DNA of 64,000 nt. It comes from CALELF01 sp045617925. GTDB taxonomy: Bacteria; Synergistota; Synergistia; Synergistales; Synergistaceae. Location of the stretch: assembly GCA_045617925.1 (NCBI GenBank), contig JAZLJR010000053.1, positions 1-64,000 of the forward strand, in the 5' to 3' direction. The notes under the pieces were generated by a model that was not told the origin of the DNA, made no database searches, and saw nothing but the letters and a program-made list of their open reading frames with translations. The first letter of the stretch is position 1. Each line of letters starts with the position of its first letter. The position numbers and the translations under genes were made by a program. Shown here piece by piece: positions 41,913 to 51,529 of this stretch.

Positions 41913-44207
41913 ATGGCAAAAATGCGTATATCAGAATTTGCAAAAAATCACAACTCTACTAGTGCAAAAATTTTAGAAATTGCAAAAAGTTTGAATATTG
42001 CTGTAAAAACACATAGCAGTAATATAAGTGACGAAGAACAAAATATTATTATTGAATACCTTGCTAAGGAAAGTTCAACAAAAAAAGAGCATCAAACTGA
42101 ACAAAAAGCTGATGTAAATTCCTTCCCAAAGGTGGCAGTAGGACTTGCTCCAACTTTACAAGAAGTTGCACAGGCTATGAAAGTTCCTTTTGGTGTTCTA
42201 GCTAAAAACCTTATGCTTGCAGGTATGATGAAGCCACCAACTTCAAAAGCAGATGATAAAACACTTGAGGTCTTATCACAGACATTTAAATTGTGCTTGG
42301 TTAGAGAAGAAATACGCAAGGATGCAACCGAAGTTTTGCAGAAAAAAGCGGAAAAAATCGAAGAGCAAAATAATGTAGAAGAAATTGAAAATATAGAAAC
42401 ACGTTATGAAGATTTTATAGATGACTATATTGATGACGAGGATAAACCACGCAGCTTCAAGAAAAAAACTTCAAATAAAAAAGTTAAAGAAAATAAATCT
42501 TCTGAAACAGTTAAACAACCAGCAAAAATTTTGCAGCAGGAAAACGTTAGCACAAAAAAAGAAAAGAAAGTAAAAACACCAAAAGCTCAAAAACCTGTTC
42601 AGCCAATAATATACAAAGAAAAGTCTGAAAAATTAAAACAAAAACATATAGAAAAATTGAATAAGAAAAATCAAGTAGAAGTAAAGAGTGAGGCAATGCC
42701 ACGTCCACCAATAATTACGGTTATGGGACATGTTGACCATGGCAAAACAACTTTACTTGATTCTATTAGAAAAACTCACGTTACTGCAAGAGAAGCAGGT
42801 GGCATTACACAGCATATTGGTGCTTCTTGTGTCGAATATAATGGACAAAAAATTGTGTTTTTAGACACACCTGGGCATGAAGCTTTTACAGAAATGAGAG
42901 CACGAGGTGCAAGTGTAACAGATATTGCGGTATTAGTTGTTGCAGCTGACGATGGAATAAAACCACAAACAGTTGAAGCGATTAACCATGCAAAAGCTGC
43001 AGAAGTGCCTATAGTCGTTGCTGTAAACAAAATTGACAAGCCAGATGCAAATCCCGATAAGGTCCGTCAGCAATTAACAGAATATGGTTTAATTTCTGAA
43101 GACTGGGGCGGAGATACAATTATGGTCAATGTTGCTGCCAAATCAGGACAGAATATTGATGAGCTTTTGGAAATGCTATTGCTTGTTGCTGAAATGCAGG
43201 AATTAAAAGCAGATCCATTAGCTGAGGCAAAAGGAACGGTAATCGAGGCCAATCTTGATAAGGGCAAGGGAGCAGTTGCAACTGTTATTGTTCAAGAAGG
43301 CACACTTAAACGTGGAGATATTATTCAAACTGGAAGCACTTGGGGCAAGATAAGAGCAATGTATGATGATCATGGTGTACTTGTTATGCAAGCTGGACCA
43401 TCTACACCAGTCGAAATTCTCGGCTTGGAAGGTGTTCCAACTCCTGGTGAAGAATTTACTACCATGAAAACAGAAAAAGAAGCACGTGAACTGATTGAGC
43501 AAAATATAATTGCTAAAAAAGAATCAGAAAGTAATGCTTCAAGAAAATTAACCTTAGAAGAGTTATACAGCAAAATGCAGACAGAAGATATGCCTATGCT
43601 TTGCCTTGTCTTAAAAACAGATGTTCAAGGTTCACTTGAAGCCCTACGCTCATCTTTAAACAAAATGAATAATGATAGCGTTGCCGTTAAGATTATTCAC
43701 GAAGGTGTTGGCAGAATTTCTGAATCTGATATCACACTTGCAACTGCATCGAATGCAATAGTGCTTGGCTTTAATGTTAGACCAGATAATGGTGCTAAAA
43801 ATCTTGCCGAAAGAGAAGGCGTGCAGATTAGATTATATCAGGTAATATATGATATGCTTGATGATGTAAAAGCAGCAATGGAAGGAATGCTTGCACCAGA
43901 CCTCAGAGAAGAAATACTTGGAGCTGCCGAAATTAGAGAGATTTTTAGAATTCCAAAGGTTGGCAATATTGCAGGGTGCCGAGTTACAGAAGGTCTTATT
44001 AGAAGAAGTGCTAATGTTCGTCTTATAAGAGATGGAATTGTTTATTGGAACGGCACATTAGACGCATTAAAACACTTCAAGGATGATGCAAGAGAAATTA
44101 ATGCTGGAAACGAATGTGGAATGTCCTTTGAACGTTTTCAGGATTTTCGTGTAGGCGATGTTGTGGAGTGCTTTGAAGTTATAGAAGAGAAAAAAGTATT
44201 AGACTAG
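41913..44207 (+). CDS. infB: Translation initiation factor IF-2
   Basis: IF-2 is the GTPase that places initiator tRNA on the 30S subunit. The 764-residue protein has an IF2_N domain at the start (MRISEFAKNHNSTSAKILEI), a second IF2_N-like domain at about residues 75-140 and a Lys-rich linker. The G domain follows, with GHVDHGKTTLLDSIR, DTPGHEAFTEMRARGA and NKIDKPDAN, then domains II-IV (ending in VGDVVECFEVIEE). The ATG at 41913 has AGGAG eight bases upstream; a GTG at 41904 falls inside that site. Confidence 0.97.
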   Translation: MAKMRISEFAKNHNSTSAKILEIAKSLNIAVKTHSSNISDEEQNIIIEYLAKESSTKKEHQTEQKADVNSFPKVAVGLAPTLQEVAQAMKVPFGVLAKNLMLAGMMKPPTSKADDKTLEVLSQTFKLCLVREEIRKDATEVLQKKAEKIEEQNNVEEIENIETRYEDFIDDYIDDEDKPRSFKKKTSNKKVKENKSSETVKQPAKILQQENVSTKKEKKVKTPKAQKPVQPIIYKEKSEKLKQKHIEKLNKKNQVEVKSEAMPRPPIITVMGHVDHGKTTLLDSIRKTHVTAREAGGITQHIGASCVEYNGQKIVFLDTPGHEAFTEMRARGASVTDIAVLVVAADDGIKPQTVEAINHAKAAEVPIVVAVNKIDKPDANPDKVRQQLTEYGLISEDWGGDTIMVNVAAKSGQNIDELLEMLLLVAEMQELKADPLAEAKGTVIEANLDKGKGAVATVIVQEGTLKRGDIIQTGSTWGKIRAMYDDHGVLVMQAGPSTPVEILGLEGVPTPGEEFTTMKTEKEARELIEQNIIAKKESESNASRKLTLEELYSKMQTEDMPMLCLVLKTDVQGSLEALRSSLNKMNNDSVAVKIIHEGVGRISESDITLATASNAIVLGFNVRPDNGAKNLAEREGVQIRLYQVIYDMLDDVKAAMEGMLAPDLREEILGAAEIREIFRIPKVGNIAGCRVTEGLIRRSANVRLIRDGIVYWNGTLDALKHFKDDAREINAGNECGMSFERFQDFRVGDVVECFEVIEEKKVLD

Positions 44208-44211
44208 TGTT

Positions 44212-44601
44212 ATGATTAGCTATAGAATTCAACGAATAAATAAAGAATTTTTACGTGAAATAAACGAAATCTTATTTAATAGTATAAAAGATGAACAGGT
44301 AAAAACTGCAATTTTGACGGGAGTCCGCACCTCGCGTGATTTATCCTATGCCCGTGTTTTTTATACCTTACTTGATTCAAGTCAAAGGGATTCTGTACAA
44401 GAAACACTTGACCTTGTAGCCCCCAAAGTAAGATCATTTCTTGGAAAGCGAATGCATTTACGCACTGTTCCAGAAATTCACTTTTGTTTTGATGAATCAG
44501 AGCTAAAAGCAAGAGAAATGGATTCTCTGCTAGATAAGGTCAAGGAGATAACACCACAAGAGGACATAGAAGAGGCAAATAGCGAAGAATATGAATTATA
44601 A
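44212..44601 (+). CDS. rbfA: Ribosome-binding factor A
   Basis: RbfA is a KH-like 30S assembly factor. The 129-residue protein shows YRIQRINKEFLREINEIL, the KH-type loop SRDLSYARVFYTLL and LRTVPEIHFCFDES, with an acidic tail. It begins four bases after infB and overlaps nrnA by 11 bases. Confidence 0.94.
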   Translation: MISYRIQRINKEFLREINEILFNSIKDEQVKTAILTGVRTSRDLSYARVFYTLLDSSQRDSVQETLDLVAPKVRSFLGKRMHLRTVPEIHFCFDESELKAREMDSLLDKVKEITPQEDIEEANSEEYEL

Positions 44602-45604
44602 TTATGATAACGTCGCTACCAATCTGCGAGCTGCAGATACTTGGTATATATTCGGACATGAAAATCCTGATGGAGATTCTATTGGAACAACTTTAGCTTT
44701 TTACTCTCTAGCGGAGAGAATTGGTAAAAAGGCAGTTCTTATTTCAAAGAATGCTCCTTCTGACACCTACTCTTTTTTACCACATTTTTCTGACATAATA
44801 GTTAGCGCAAAATGTCCTGTAATAGAAAAAAATTCAATTTTGTTGATTTGTGATACTGCCACTGTGGAAAGAAGTGTAGAAAATTTAGCTGATATACTGA
44901 AAACTACCAAGAGTATTGCACTTGATCATCATGTTGATAATGAGCTGTTTGCTGATATAAATATAGTTAATGCATCGTCTTCTGCAACGGCTGAAATTGC
45001 TTATGAAGTTTTTGAAGCATTGGGTAATGGTATTACACAAGAAGAAGCAACTTGTCTTTATACTGCTATAGTTACAGATTGTGGTAATTTTACATATTCT
45101 TGCACAACTTCAAGAACGCATGAAATTGCTGCTAAACTTTTGGCAGTTGGTGTAAATCCTTCACTTATAAACGAAGCGCTTAACAAAAATATGACACACA
45201 ATATGTTTATTGCATGGGGGCTTGCGTTACTTCATACTGAAATAATTTGTGATGGACTTGTTGCCTTGTTTTACCTTACGGAGGATGATTTTGAACGTTC
45301 ACATGTCTCTCCAAGTGAATTGGAAGGACTTGCTTCCTTTGTAATGAGATTAAAGGGGGTTGAAATGGGGCTCTTTATAACAGAAAGAGCTGACGGCATA
45401 AAACTTAGTGTGCGTTCAAGGGAACCTTATAGTTCTAGAGAAATTGCCACCTTCTTTGGTGGTGGTGGTCATGCTTGTGCGGCGGGAGCTACATTAAAGT
45501 GTGATTTTAAAAGTGCACTCTTAAAAGTTAAGGAATCTGTAAAAAATTATGTTACTAGACGGAATACTACCGGTATACAAAGAACTGAATTTAAGAAGCA
45601 CTGA
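44591..45604 (+). CDS. nrnA: DHH-family phosphoesterase (NrnA-like oligoribonuclease/pAp phosphatase)
   Basis: A DHH-DHHA1 phosphoesterase of 337 residues that probably degrades nano-RNA and pAp. Metal-binding motifs are GHENPDGDSIGTTLA, LLICDTATVER, ALDHHVDNE (DHH) and TDCGNFTY; the DHHA1 glycine-rich loop is FFGGGGHACAAGA. The position between rbfA and truB is that of nrnA in Firmicutes. The end overlaps truB by 56 bases. Confidence 0.92.
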   Translation: MNYNYDNVATNLRAADTWYIFGHENPDGDSIGTTLAFYSLAERIGKKAVLISKNAPSDTYSFLPHFSDIIVSAKCPVIEKNSILLICDTATVERSVENLADILKTTKSIALDHHVDNELFADINIVNASSSATAEIAYEVFEALGNGITQEEATCLYTAIVTDCGNFTYSCTTSRTHEIAAKLLAVGVNPSLINEALNKNMTHNMFIAWGLALLHTEIICDGLVALFYLTEDDFERSHVSPSELEGLASFVMRLKGVEMGLFITERADGIKLSVRSREPYSSREIATFFGGGGHACAAGATLKCDFKSALLKVKESVKNYVTRRNTTGIQRTEFKKH

Positions 45605-46478
45605 TTGCGTCTCTATGGTAAAAAAAATATTACCTAGATATGTAAAAATAGGTCATGCAGGGACACTCGATTCAACTGCTGAGGGCATACTGATTTTATT
45701 GGTTGGTAAGACTACGCGATTAGCAGATTTTATTATGAAAATGCCAAAAATTTACAAAGCAACTGTAAAATTTGGTGCTCAAACTTCTACTGATGATGCA
45801 AGTGGCAATGTAGTTGCTACACAGAATACAGATCATTTAACTAATGATTTAATTCTTGAAACGTTGCCTAAATTTTTAGGCATTAGAGCTCAAATTCCGC
45901 CAAATATTTCAGCTGTGCATATTGACGGTAAAAGGGCGCATGATCTAGCTCGTTCTGGTGAAAATTTTCAAATTTCACCTAAAAATATTCAAATCATACA
46001 CATCAAACAAACAAAGGAATTATTCCATAATTGTGCAGAATTTCTTATAGAGTGTAAAAAAGGCACTTACATAAGAAGTTTTGCTCGCGATTTAGGAGTA
46101 TCTCTTGGAACAGTTGCCCATATAGCTTCATTAAAGCGTGTTAGTGTATGGAAATTTGTTAGTTCTAGGGCTATCTCAAGCAATGCATTAAGCAATCTAA
46201 ATATTAAATCATTGCAAGATTGCATTTTGCATCCGAAAATTTTAAGTGGATATTTACCAACCTATGAAGTAAATGATAGTGGAGAAGAAGCGCTAAAGAA
46301 TGGCTTAGAGCTTCCAATTGCCAACACTAAATTACTGACATTAGGACAATCAGATCTAAAAAATAAATCACTTACCATAGGTAATAATCTATTATCTTTG
46401 TGCAATTTAACACAAAAAAATGCAAAAAATTTTATTTCACCTAAATGCAATATCTGCTTTGCTTCAGAACAGCTTTAA
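45549..46478 (+). CDS. truB: tRNA pseudouridine(55) synthase TruB
   Basis: TruB makes pseudouridine 55 in the T loop. The 309-residue protein keeps the catalytic Asp in GHAGTLDSTAEG, although the usual Pro after it is Ser, and has the YKATVKFG, PNISAVHIDGKRAHDLAR and GTYIRSFARDLG motifs. The start lies 56 bases inside nrnA; homology (DGILPVYKELNLRSTD, cf. GILxVxKPxGxTS) begins right there, so the overlap seems real. The C-terminal 80 residues are divergent. Confidence 0.92.
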   Translation: MLLDGILPVYKELNLRSTDCVSMVKKILPRYVKIGHAGTLDSTAEGILILLVGKTTRLADFIMKMPKIYKATVKFGAQTSTDDASGNVVATQNTDHLTNDLILETLPKFLGIRAQIPPNISAVHIDGKRAHDLARSGENFQISPKNIQIIHIKQTKELFHNCAEFLIECKKGTYIRSFARDLGVSLGTVAHIASLKRVSVWKFVSSRAISSNALSNLNIKSLQDCILHPKILSGYLPTYEVNDSGEEALKNGLELPIANTKLLTLGQSDLKNKSLTIGNNLLSLCNLTQKNAKNFISPKCNICFASEQL

Positions 46479-46519
46479 TATTGACACTTAGAAAAAAAAA
46501 TAAGATTGGAGAGTTCTAA

Positions 46520-47455
46520 ATGATTTACTGTTTGGGGGCTTTTGATGGTTTTCATAAGGGACATCAAGAGTTACTGAAAATTGCAAATAAAATTGCAAAA
46601 TATTCACATGATAATTGGGGAATAATTACATTTACACGTAATCCAATTACTACACTTCTATATAATGATTTTAAGCAATTATTTTTTAGGGAAGAACGAA
46701 ATTGTATTGCTACTGCATTTGGCTGTAAAAATATAATAGAAATAAACTTTACACCTGAAATTGCTGCAATGTCCCCCAAAGATTTTTTTGACTATATTGT
46801 TGAGAAGTTTAATGTAACAGGTTTGGTTGTTGGTGAGGATTTTCGTTTTGGCTGCAACAAATCTGGTGATACTGATCTTTTAACCCACTTTGCAATTAAG
46901 CAAAAAATTATTTGTAATGTTGTCCCTACTATTACACAAAATGCTCAAAAAGTTTCCACCTCGATAATACGTGACTTAGTTTCTCAAGGTGCTATAAATA
47001 TGGCAAATAGATTGCTAGGTTTTCCATTTTTTATAACTGGACACTCTATACATGGCGACAATAGAGGAGCACTTTTAAATCATCCTACAGCAAATCTACC
47101 TATAGAAGGAGGAAAAGTTTATCCTCCAGATGGCGTTTACGCTGCAGCGACTGTCATGCAGGGTAAAATATATGCTGTTGCATTAAATGTTGGCAATAAT
47201 CCAACATTTGACGGATTTAGGACTCCACGCATTGAAGCACACATATTAGGAAATTTTGGCGATTTATATGGAAGAAAGTTTACTTTCTTTATCTTTAAAA
47301 AGGTTCGTAGCGAGGTGAAATTTAAAGATAAAGAAATGCTTTTGCAGCAAATGGAAATGGACGTGCAAGAAACTAGAAGACATTTCGAGCATCTTTCACA
47401 AATACAAAATGACAAAATAAAAAAAGTATCTGCTGCTATATTTGCTATGGCATAA
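46520..47455 (+). CDS. ribF: Bifunctional riboflavin kinase / FAD synthetase
   Basis: RibF makes FMN and then FAD. The N-terminal adenylyltransferase has LGAFDGFHKGHQEL, VVGEDFRFGCNKSGD and VSTSIIRDLVSQG; the C-terminal kinase has the HPTAN motif, PPDGVYAA, NVGNNPTFDG and the catalytic Glu in PRIEAHIL. The protein (311 residues) opens almost directly at the first strand. GGAG precedes the ATG. It ends the rimP operon. Confidence 0.94.
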   Translation: MIYCLGAFDGFHKGHQELLKIANKIAKYSHDNWGIITFTRNPITTLLYNDFKQLFFREERNCIATAFGCKNIIEINFTPEIAAMSPKDFFDYIVEKFNVTGLVVGEDFRFGCNKSGDTDLLTHFAIKQKIICNVVPTITQNAQKVSTSIIRDLVSQGAINMANRLLGFPFFITGHSIHGDNRGALLNHPTANLPIEGGKVYPPDGVYAAATVMQGKIYAVALNVGNNPTFDGFRTPRIEAHILGNFGDLYGRKFTFFIFKKVRSEVKFKDKEMLLQQMEMDVQETRRHFEHLSQIQNDKIKKVSAAIFAMA

Positions 47456-47517
47456 TTTGAGCTCAGGCAATATTAAAGTTTATACAGCTATATGTTTGTT
47501 TATGGCTTGTTAGCCTA

Positions 47518-47546
47518 TTGACAAATACACATAATAAGTGTAAAAT
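47518..47546 (+). promoter_or_regulatory. Promoter of tRNA-Ser(GCT)-tRNA-Arg(ACG)
   Basis: Consensus TTGACA (47518-47523) and TAAAAT (47541-47546) are exactly 17 bases apart, 12 bases before the tRNA. Confidence 0.88.
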
Positions 47547-47558
47547 ACGCCTCGTTGT

Positions 47559-47654
47559 GGTGAGGTGGCCGAGCTAGGCTGAAGGCGCACGCCTGCTAAG
47601 TGTGTAGAGGGGCTATAACCCTTCTCCAGGGTTCGAATCCCTGCCTCACCGCCA
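47559..47654 (+). tRNA. tRNA-Ser (anticodon GCT)
   Basis: Acceptor GGTGAGG pairs with CCTCACC, discriminator G, encoded CCA. The anticodon loop CTGCTAA gives GCT (reads AGC). It has a long variable arm as in class II tRNAs. Confidence 0.96.
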
Positions 47655-47658
47655 TTGC

Positions 47659-47735
47659 GCGCCGGTAGCTCAACTGGATAGAGCACTTGACTACGGATCA
47701 AGAGGTTACGAGTTCAAATCTTGTTCGGCGCGCCA
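47659..47735 (+). tRNA. tRNA-Arg (anticodon ACG)
   Basis: Acceptor GCGCCGG pairs with TCGGCGC (one G-T pair), discriminator G, encoded CCA. The arm CTTGA/TCAAG encloses CTACGGA, giving ACG. This is the substrate of TadA (23818), which makes A34 into inosine. Confidence 0.96.
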
Positions 47736-47753
47736 TTTTTAGAAATTGAATTT

Positions 47754-47787
47754 AAGTACTGCCAGTGTTTTGGTGGTACTTTTTTTG
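47754..47787 (+). terminator. Intrinsic terminator of the tRNA-Ser-tRNA-Arg unit
   Basis: AAGTACTGCCA / TGGTGGTACTT (two G-T pairs) with a six-base loop is followed by a T7 run. Confidence 0.8.
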
Positions 47788-47819
47788 TAATAATTTGTAT
47801 CTGTTGACTGAAAAACGTT

Positions 47820-47848
47820 TTGACAAAATATATTCCGTAGTGTATAAT
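47820..47848 (+). promoter_or_regulatory. Consensus promoter of tRNA-Ser(GGA)
   Basis: A perfect TTGACA (47820-47825), 17-base spacer and perfect TATAAT (47843-47848): the strongest promoter in the window. A 57-base leader precedes the tRNA. Confidence 0.93.
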
Positions 47849-47905
47849 TTGCGACGTCGTCTAAAGAAGCGATACTGCAGCTGTAACTTGTTCGCTTTTA
47901 CTTGC

Positions 47906-47999
47906 GGAGAGATGTCCGAGTGGTCGAAGGAGCTCGCCTGGAAAGTGAGTGAGGGGACGCAAATCTTCTCCTAGGGTTCAAATCCCTATCTCTCCGCCA
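47906..47999 (+). tRNA. tRNA-Ser (anticodon GGA)
   Basis: Acceptor GGAGAGA pairs with TCTCTCC, discriminator G, encoded CCA. The arm CTCGC/GTGAG encloses CTGGAAA, giving GGA (reads TCC). It has a long variable arm. Confidence 0.96.
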
Positions 48000-48015
48000 T
48001 TTATTTTTTGATATG

Positions 48016-48059
48016 AAAAGAGTGAGTAGTTAATATTACATTAACTACTCACTCTTTTT
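48016..48059. terminator. Bidirectional terminator between tRNA-Ser and queA
   Basis: A perfect 19-base-pair stem (starting AAAAGAGTGAG, ending CTCACTCTTTT) with loop ATTAC. The A and T flanks let it act for the tRNA on the plus strand and for queA on the minus strand. Confidence 0.92.
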
Positions 48060-48066
48060 AGTATAC

Positions 48067-49122
48067 TTAACTTATAAAGCAGGAATCACCAAAGGAAAAA
48101 AATCTATATTTTTCTTTTACAGCTGTTTCGTATGATTTCATTGTAAATTCATAGCCAGCAAACGCTGAAACAAGCATCAGTAATGTACTTTCAGGTAAGT
48201 GAAAATTTGTTATTAATTTATCCACGATTTGAAAACGAAAGCCTGGAGAAATAAAAAGGCGTGTATCAAGTATCCCTTCTTTTATTCCTCCATATACACT
48301 GGCAAAACTTTCAAGCGTTCTAACAACTGTAGTGCCTACTGCAATAACTGGTCTTCCTGCATTTTTTTGTTCGTTAATTAGTGCTGCTGTTTCTTTTGAT
48401 ATTTGGCACATTTCACTATGCATAATATGTTCACTAATGTTTTCTGTCTTTACAGGACGAAATGTGCCTAATCCAACTTGTAATGTAACATATGCAATTT
48501 TTACGCCTTTTTCTTTTATGCGATTTAATAAATCTTGTGTAAAATGAAGACCAGCGGTTGGAGCTGCTACAGAATTTTCCTTTAATCTATTGTTATACAC
48601 TGTCTGATAGCGTTCATCAGGTGCAGTAGTTGATTTTATATAGTGGGGAAGTGGTGTATGACCAAACTTATGAATTAAGCTTATAGGGTCCTGTGTATCG
48701 TCAAAAATTATTTCTCTCAGTCCATCTTCTAAATATCCACCAACTGTAATGATATTCTGTTCATCTAGCATCAGTCTTGTTAGTGGCTTGCACTTTTTTC
48801 CAGGCTTTAACAGAACTTTCCATATCTTATGATTTTCTGTTGGTGCTAGGAAAAACACCTCTACATTTGCACCGTCACCGCTTGAATTAATTTTGGTTGC
48901 AAAAACTCTTGCTGGTAATACTCGTGTGTCATTTAAGACAAGTAAGTCACCTGGATTTAAATAGTCTATAATGTCATAGAAATGCTTATGTTCAAGAGTC
49001 ATCTTATCTCTATGCATAACGAGCAAACGAGAATAATCCCTCGGTTCAATTGGATTTTGTGCTATTTGTTCAGGTGGTAGGTAGTAATCATATGAAGAAG
49101 TTTTTGTTAAATCTTTGTTCAT
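48067..49122 (-). CDS. queA: S-adenosylmethionine:tRNA ribosyltransferase-isomerase
   Basis: QueA builds epoxyqueuosine on tRNA at G34. The 351-residue protein shows YYLPPEQIAQNPIEPRDYSR, GDLLVLNDTRVLPARVF, VAAPTAGLHFT, VGLGTFRPVK and NFHLPESTLLMLVSAF, all family hallmarks. It is the last gene of the minus-strand run, 34 bases after xth. No other queuosine gene is in the window. Confidence 0.96.
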   Translation of the reverse strand: MNKDLTKTSSYDYYLPPEQIAQNPIEPRDYSRLLVMHRDKMTLEHKHFYDIIDYLNPGDLLVLNDTRVLPARVFATKINSSGDGANVEVFFLAPTENHKIWKVLLKPGKKCKPLTRLMLDEQNIITVGGYLEDGLREIIFDDTQDPISLIHKFGHTPLPHYIKSTTAPDERYQTVYNNRLKENSVAAPTAGLHFTQDLLNRIKEKGVKIAYVTLQVGLGTFRPVKTENISEHIMHSEMCQISKETAALINEQKNAGRPVIAVGTTVVRTLESFASVYGGIKEGILDTRLFISPGFRFQIVDKLITNFHLPESTLLMLVSAFAGYEFTMKSYETAVKEKYRFFSFGDSCFIS

Positions 49123-49156
49123 AATTAATCTCTTGTATTGTTATTAATATTATAGG

Positions 49157-49963
49157 TTATTTAAAATATGCAACTACTGCTGTATGGTCAGAAGGTCGTT
49201 CCAATGCACGAAATTTTTTTTCAACTAATAAATTTTCAGCTCTGTTTGAAATGTTGGAAGTTGCTAAAATATGATCTATTCGCCAGCCAATATTTCTTTC
49301 CAATGAATTCTTCACTCTGTAATCCCAAAAAGTAAAATTTCCAGGTTCTGGTAAAAACTGTCTGAATAAATCAGTAAAACCCCAATTTATAACATTTTCA
49401 AAGGCGTTGCGCACATCTATATGAAAACAGACATTATCCTTTTTACCTTTAGGCTGAGCAATATCAATTTCTGTTCTTGCAACATTAATATCCCCAACCC
49501 AAATAATATTTTGGTCAGGTGAATAGTAATCTTTAAGCATTTTTTGAATCCGTTCAAAAAAACGGATTTTATATGGATAATCGGCGTGTGTAATATCCTT
49601 ACCTTGTGGAATATATGTATTCATAATGGTAATATCACCAAATGTAACTCTTATTACGCGACAAGCTTCACTCTCAGCTTTTGCTTCATCCTCAACCTCT
49701 GGTAAACCAAGAAGTATATTATCCGCTTTTATTTTACTCAAAACTGCAACTCCATTGTAGCTTTTCATTCCCTTGAAGTATGTATTATAGCCTAAATTTT
49801 CAAAGAAAGCTTTTGGAAACTCAGAATCTTGGCACTTAGTTTCTTGTAGGCAGAGAATTGTGGGGGAGTCATTACTTTTCAACCACGGTTCAAGTATGTG
49901 TAATCTTGAACGAACTGAATTAACGTTAAAGGTTGCAACAGAAAAATTTTCTAAATTAGCCAT
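49157..49963 (-). CDS. xth: Exodeoxyribonuclease III
   Basis: An AP endonuclease/3'-exonuclease of 268 residues for base-excision repair. Catalytic segments are ATFNVNSVRSR, LCLQETKCQD (metal-binding Glu), VLSKIK, WVGDINVARTEID (Asp/Asn) and RPSDHTAVV (Asp-His). IDHILATSN is also typical. GAGGTAAAATTC precedes the ATG. A terminator of guaB sits just upstream, so expression depends on read-through or a promoter of its own. Confidence 0.95.
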   Translation of the reverse strand: MANLENFSVATFNVNSVRSRLHILEPWLKSNDSPTILCLQETKCQDSEFPKAFFENLGYNTYFKGMKSYNGVAVLSKIKADNILLGLPEVEDEAKAESEACRVIRVTFGDITIMNTYIPQGKDITHADYPYKIRFFERIQKMLKDYYSPDQNIIWVGDINVARTEIDIAQPKGKKDNVCFHIDVRNAFENVINWGFTDLFRQFLPEPGNFTFWDYRVKNSLERNIGWRIDHILATSNISNRAENLLVEKKFRALERPSDHTAVVAYFK

Positions 49964-49974
49964 GAATTTTACCT

Positions 49975-50006
49975 CAAAAATAGGCAGAGCATTAAAGCTC
50001 TGCCTA
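49975..50006 (-). terminator. Intrinsic terminator after guaB
   Basis: A perfect 10-base-pair stem (TAGGCAGAGC / GCTCTGCCTA) with a six-base loop is followed on the minus strand by TTTTT. It lies between guaB and xth. Confidence 0.82.
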
Positions 50007-50017
50007 TTGCTTTTGTC

Positions 50018-51493
50018 TTATTCCTCAGCCCAATAGTTTGGCGCTTCTTTTGTAATAACGATATCGTGTGGGTGGCTTTCCTTCATTGAAGCGGATGTTA
50101 CTTGGACAAATTGAGCTTCTTCATGTAACGCTTGTATATTTTTAGCACCACAATAGCCCATACCTGCTCTTATGCCACCAACCATTTGGTAAACAACTGA
50201 AGATAACGAGCCTTTATATGCTACCATTCCTTCAATTCCTTCTGGAACAAGTTTATCTTCTTTTGCTCCTTCTTGGAAATATCTATCTTTACTGCATCCA
50301 CCCTTCATTGCTCCAAGGGACCCCATTCCACGATAAGTCTTAAATGAACGACCTTTATAAATAACCTGTTCGCCCGGGCTTTCTTCAGTTCCTGCAAAGA
50401 GTGAGCCTATCATAACAGAATCAGCACCAGCTGCAAGAGCCTTAACTATATCTCCAGAATAACGTATTCCGCCATCGGCTATAACAGTTTTTCCCCTTTT
50501 ATGAGCAATATTTGCCACATTTAATACTGCAGCAACCTGTGGAACTCCAATACCTGCGACGATTCGCGTCGTGCATATGGAGCCTGGTCCTATTCCAACC
50601 TTAACACCATCTGCACCTGCATCAAATAGAGCTTCTGCAGCTTCTGCTGTGGCAATATTTCCACCAATTAGTGGTAAATCTGGATATTTATTTCGTAGGT
50701 ATGCAACTTGATCTAATACCATTTGTGAGTGACCGTGAGCGGTGTCTACAATAATCACATCAACCCCGGCTTTTACCAGTGCATCAGCTCTTTCACGTGA
50801 ATCCTTGCCAACACCTATGGCAGCACCAACAGCAAGACGCCCTCTGCTATCTTTGGTAGCATTAGGATAGTTTTGAGCCTTTAAAATATCCTTAATTGTA
50901 ACGAGACCTTTTAAGTGGAAATTATCATCTACTAAAGGTAATTTTTCTACCTTATGCCCCTTTAGGATTTCTCTTGCTTGCTGTAACGTAGTCCCAACCG
51001 GTGCAGTAACAAGCCCGTCTTTTGTCATAACATTACTGATTAGTTGCTCTAAATCTGTGACAAAACGCAAGTCTCTATTTGTAATAATGCCAACAAGCTT
51101 TAAATCATTGTCAACAATTGGAACTCCAGATATGTGAAAGTGTTCCATTAAGGCAACAGCTTCCTGTATTTTTTGTTCCGGATGACAATAAAATGGATCA
51201 ACAATGACACCAGACTCGGATCTCTTTACTCTATCTACATGCAATGCTTGTGCTTCAATTGGCATATTTCTGTGCATAATGCCTATGCCACCTTCTCTTG
51301 CTAAGGCAATAGCCATAGATGCCTCAGTAACAGTGTCCATTGCAGCAGAGCAAATGGGGATATTTAACTTGATCTGCGGAACCAGCTTTGTTGTAACATC
51401 TACAGCATTTGGTAAAACTGTGCTGTAAGCTGGCACCAACAAAACATCGTCAAACGTAAACCCGTTAAAGTCTGCGAACTTGCTTTTCATCAT
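50018..51493 (-). CDS. guaB: Inosine-5'-monophosphate dehydrogenase
   Basis: GuaB oxidises IMP to XMP, the committed step to GMP. The 491-residue protein has FDDVLLVPAYSTVLPN, a CBS-domain pair (about 95-205), DTAHGHSQMV, and the active-site Cys loop GVGIGPGSICTTR-like (KVGIGPGSICTTRIV), then ADGGIRYSGD, and the flap with RYFQEGAKEDKLVPEGIEG. GGAGG lies seven bases before the first of two adjacent ATGs. It follows ispDF by 36 bases. Confidence 0.97.
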   Translation of the reverse strand: MMKSKFADFNGFTFDDVLLVPAYSTVLPNAVDVTTKLVPQIKLNIPICSAAMDTVTEASMAIALAREGGIGIMHRNMPIEAQALHVDRVKRSESGVIVDPFYCHPEQKIQEAVALMEHFHISGVPIVDNDLKLVGIITNRDLRFVTDLEQLISNVMTKDGLVTAPVGTTLQQAREILKGHKVEKLPLVDDNFHLKGLVTIKDILKAQNYPNATKDSRGRLAVGAAIGVGKDSRERADALVKAGVDVIIVDTAHGHSQMVLDQVAYLRNKYPDLPLIGGNIATAEAAEALFDAGADGVKVGIGPGSICTTRIVAGIGVPQVAAVLNVANIAHKRGKTVIADGGIRYSGDIVKALAAGADSVMIGSLFAGTEESPGEQVIYKGRSFKTYRGMGSLGAMKGGCSKDRYFQEGAKEDKLVPEGIEGMVAYKGSLSSVVYQMVGGIRAGMGYCGAKNIQALHEEAQFVQVTSASMKESHPHDIVITKEAPNYWAEE

Positions 51494-51529
51494 GTCATAA
51501 CCTCCATGAAAATTTATTATACTTGTTTT

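Noticed and set aside
47510..47701. Minus-strand open frame of 63 codons
   Set aside because: It reads antisense through tRNA-Ser and into tRNA-Arg.
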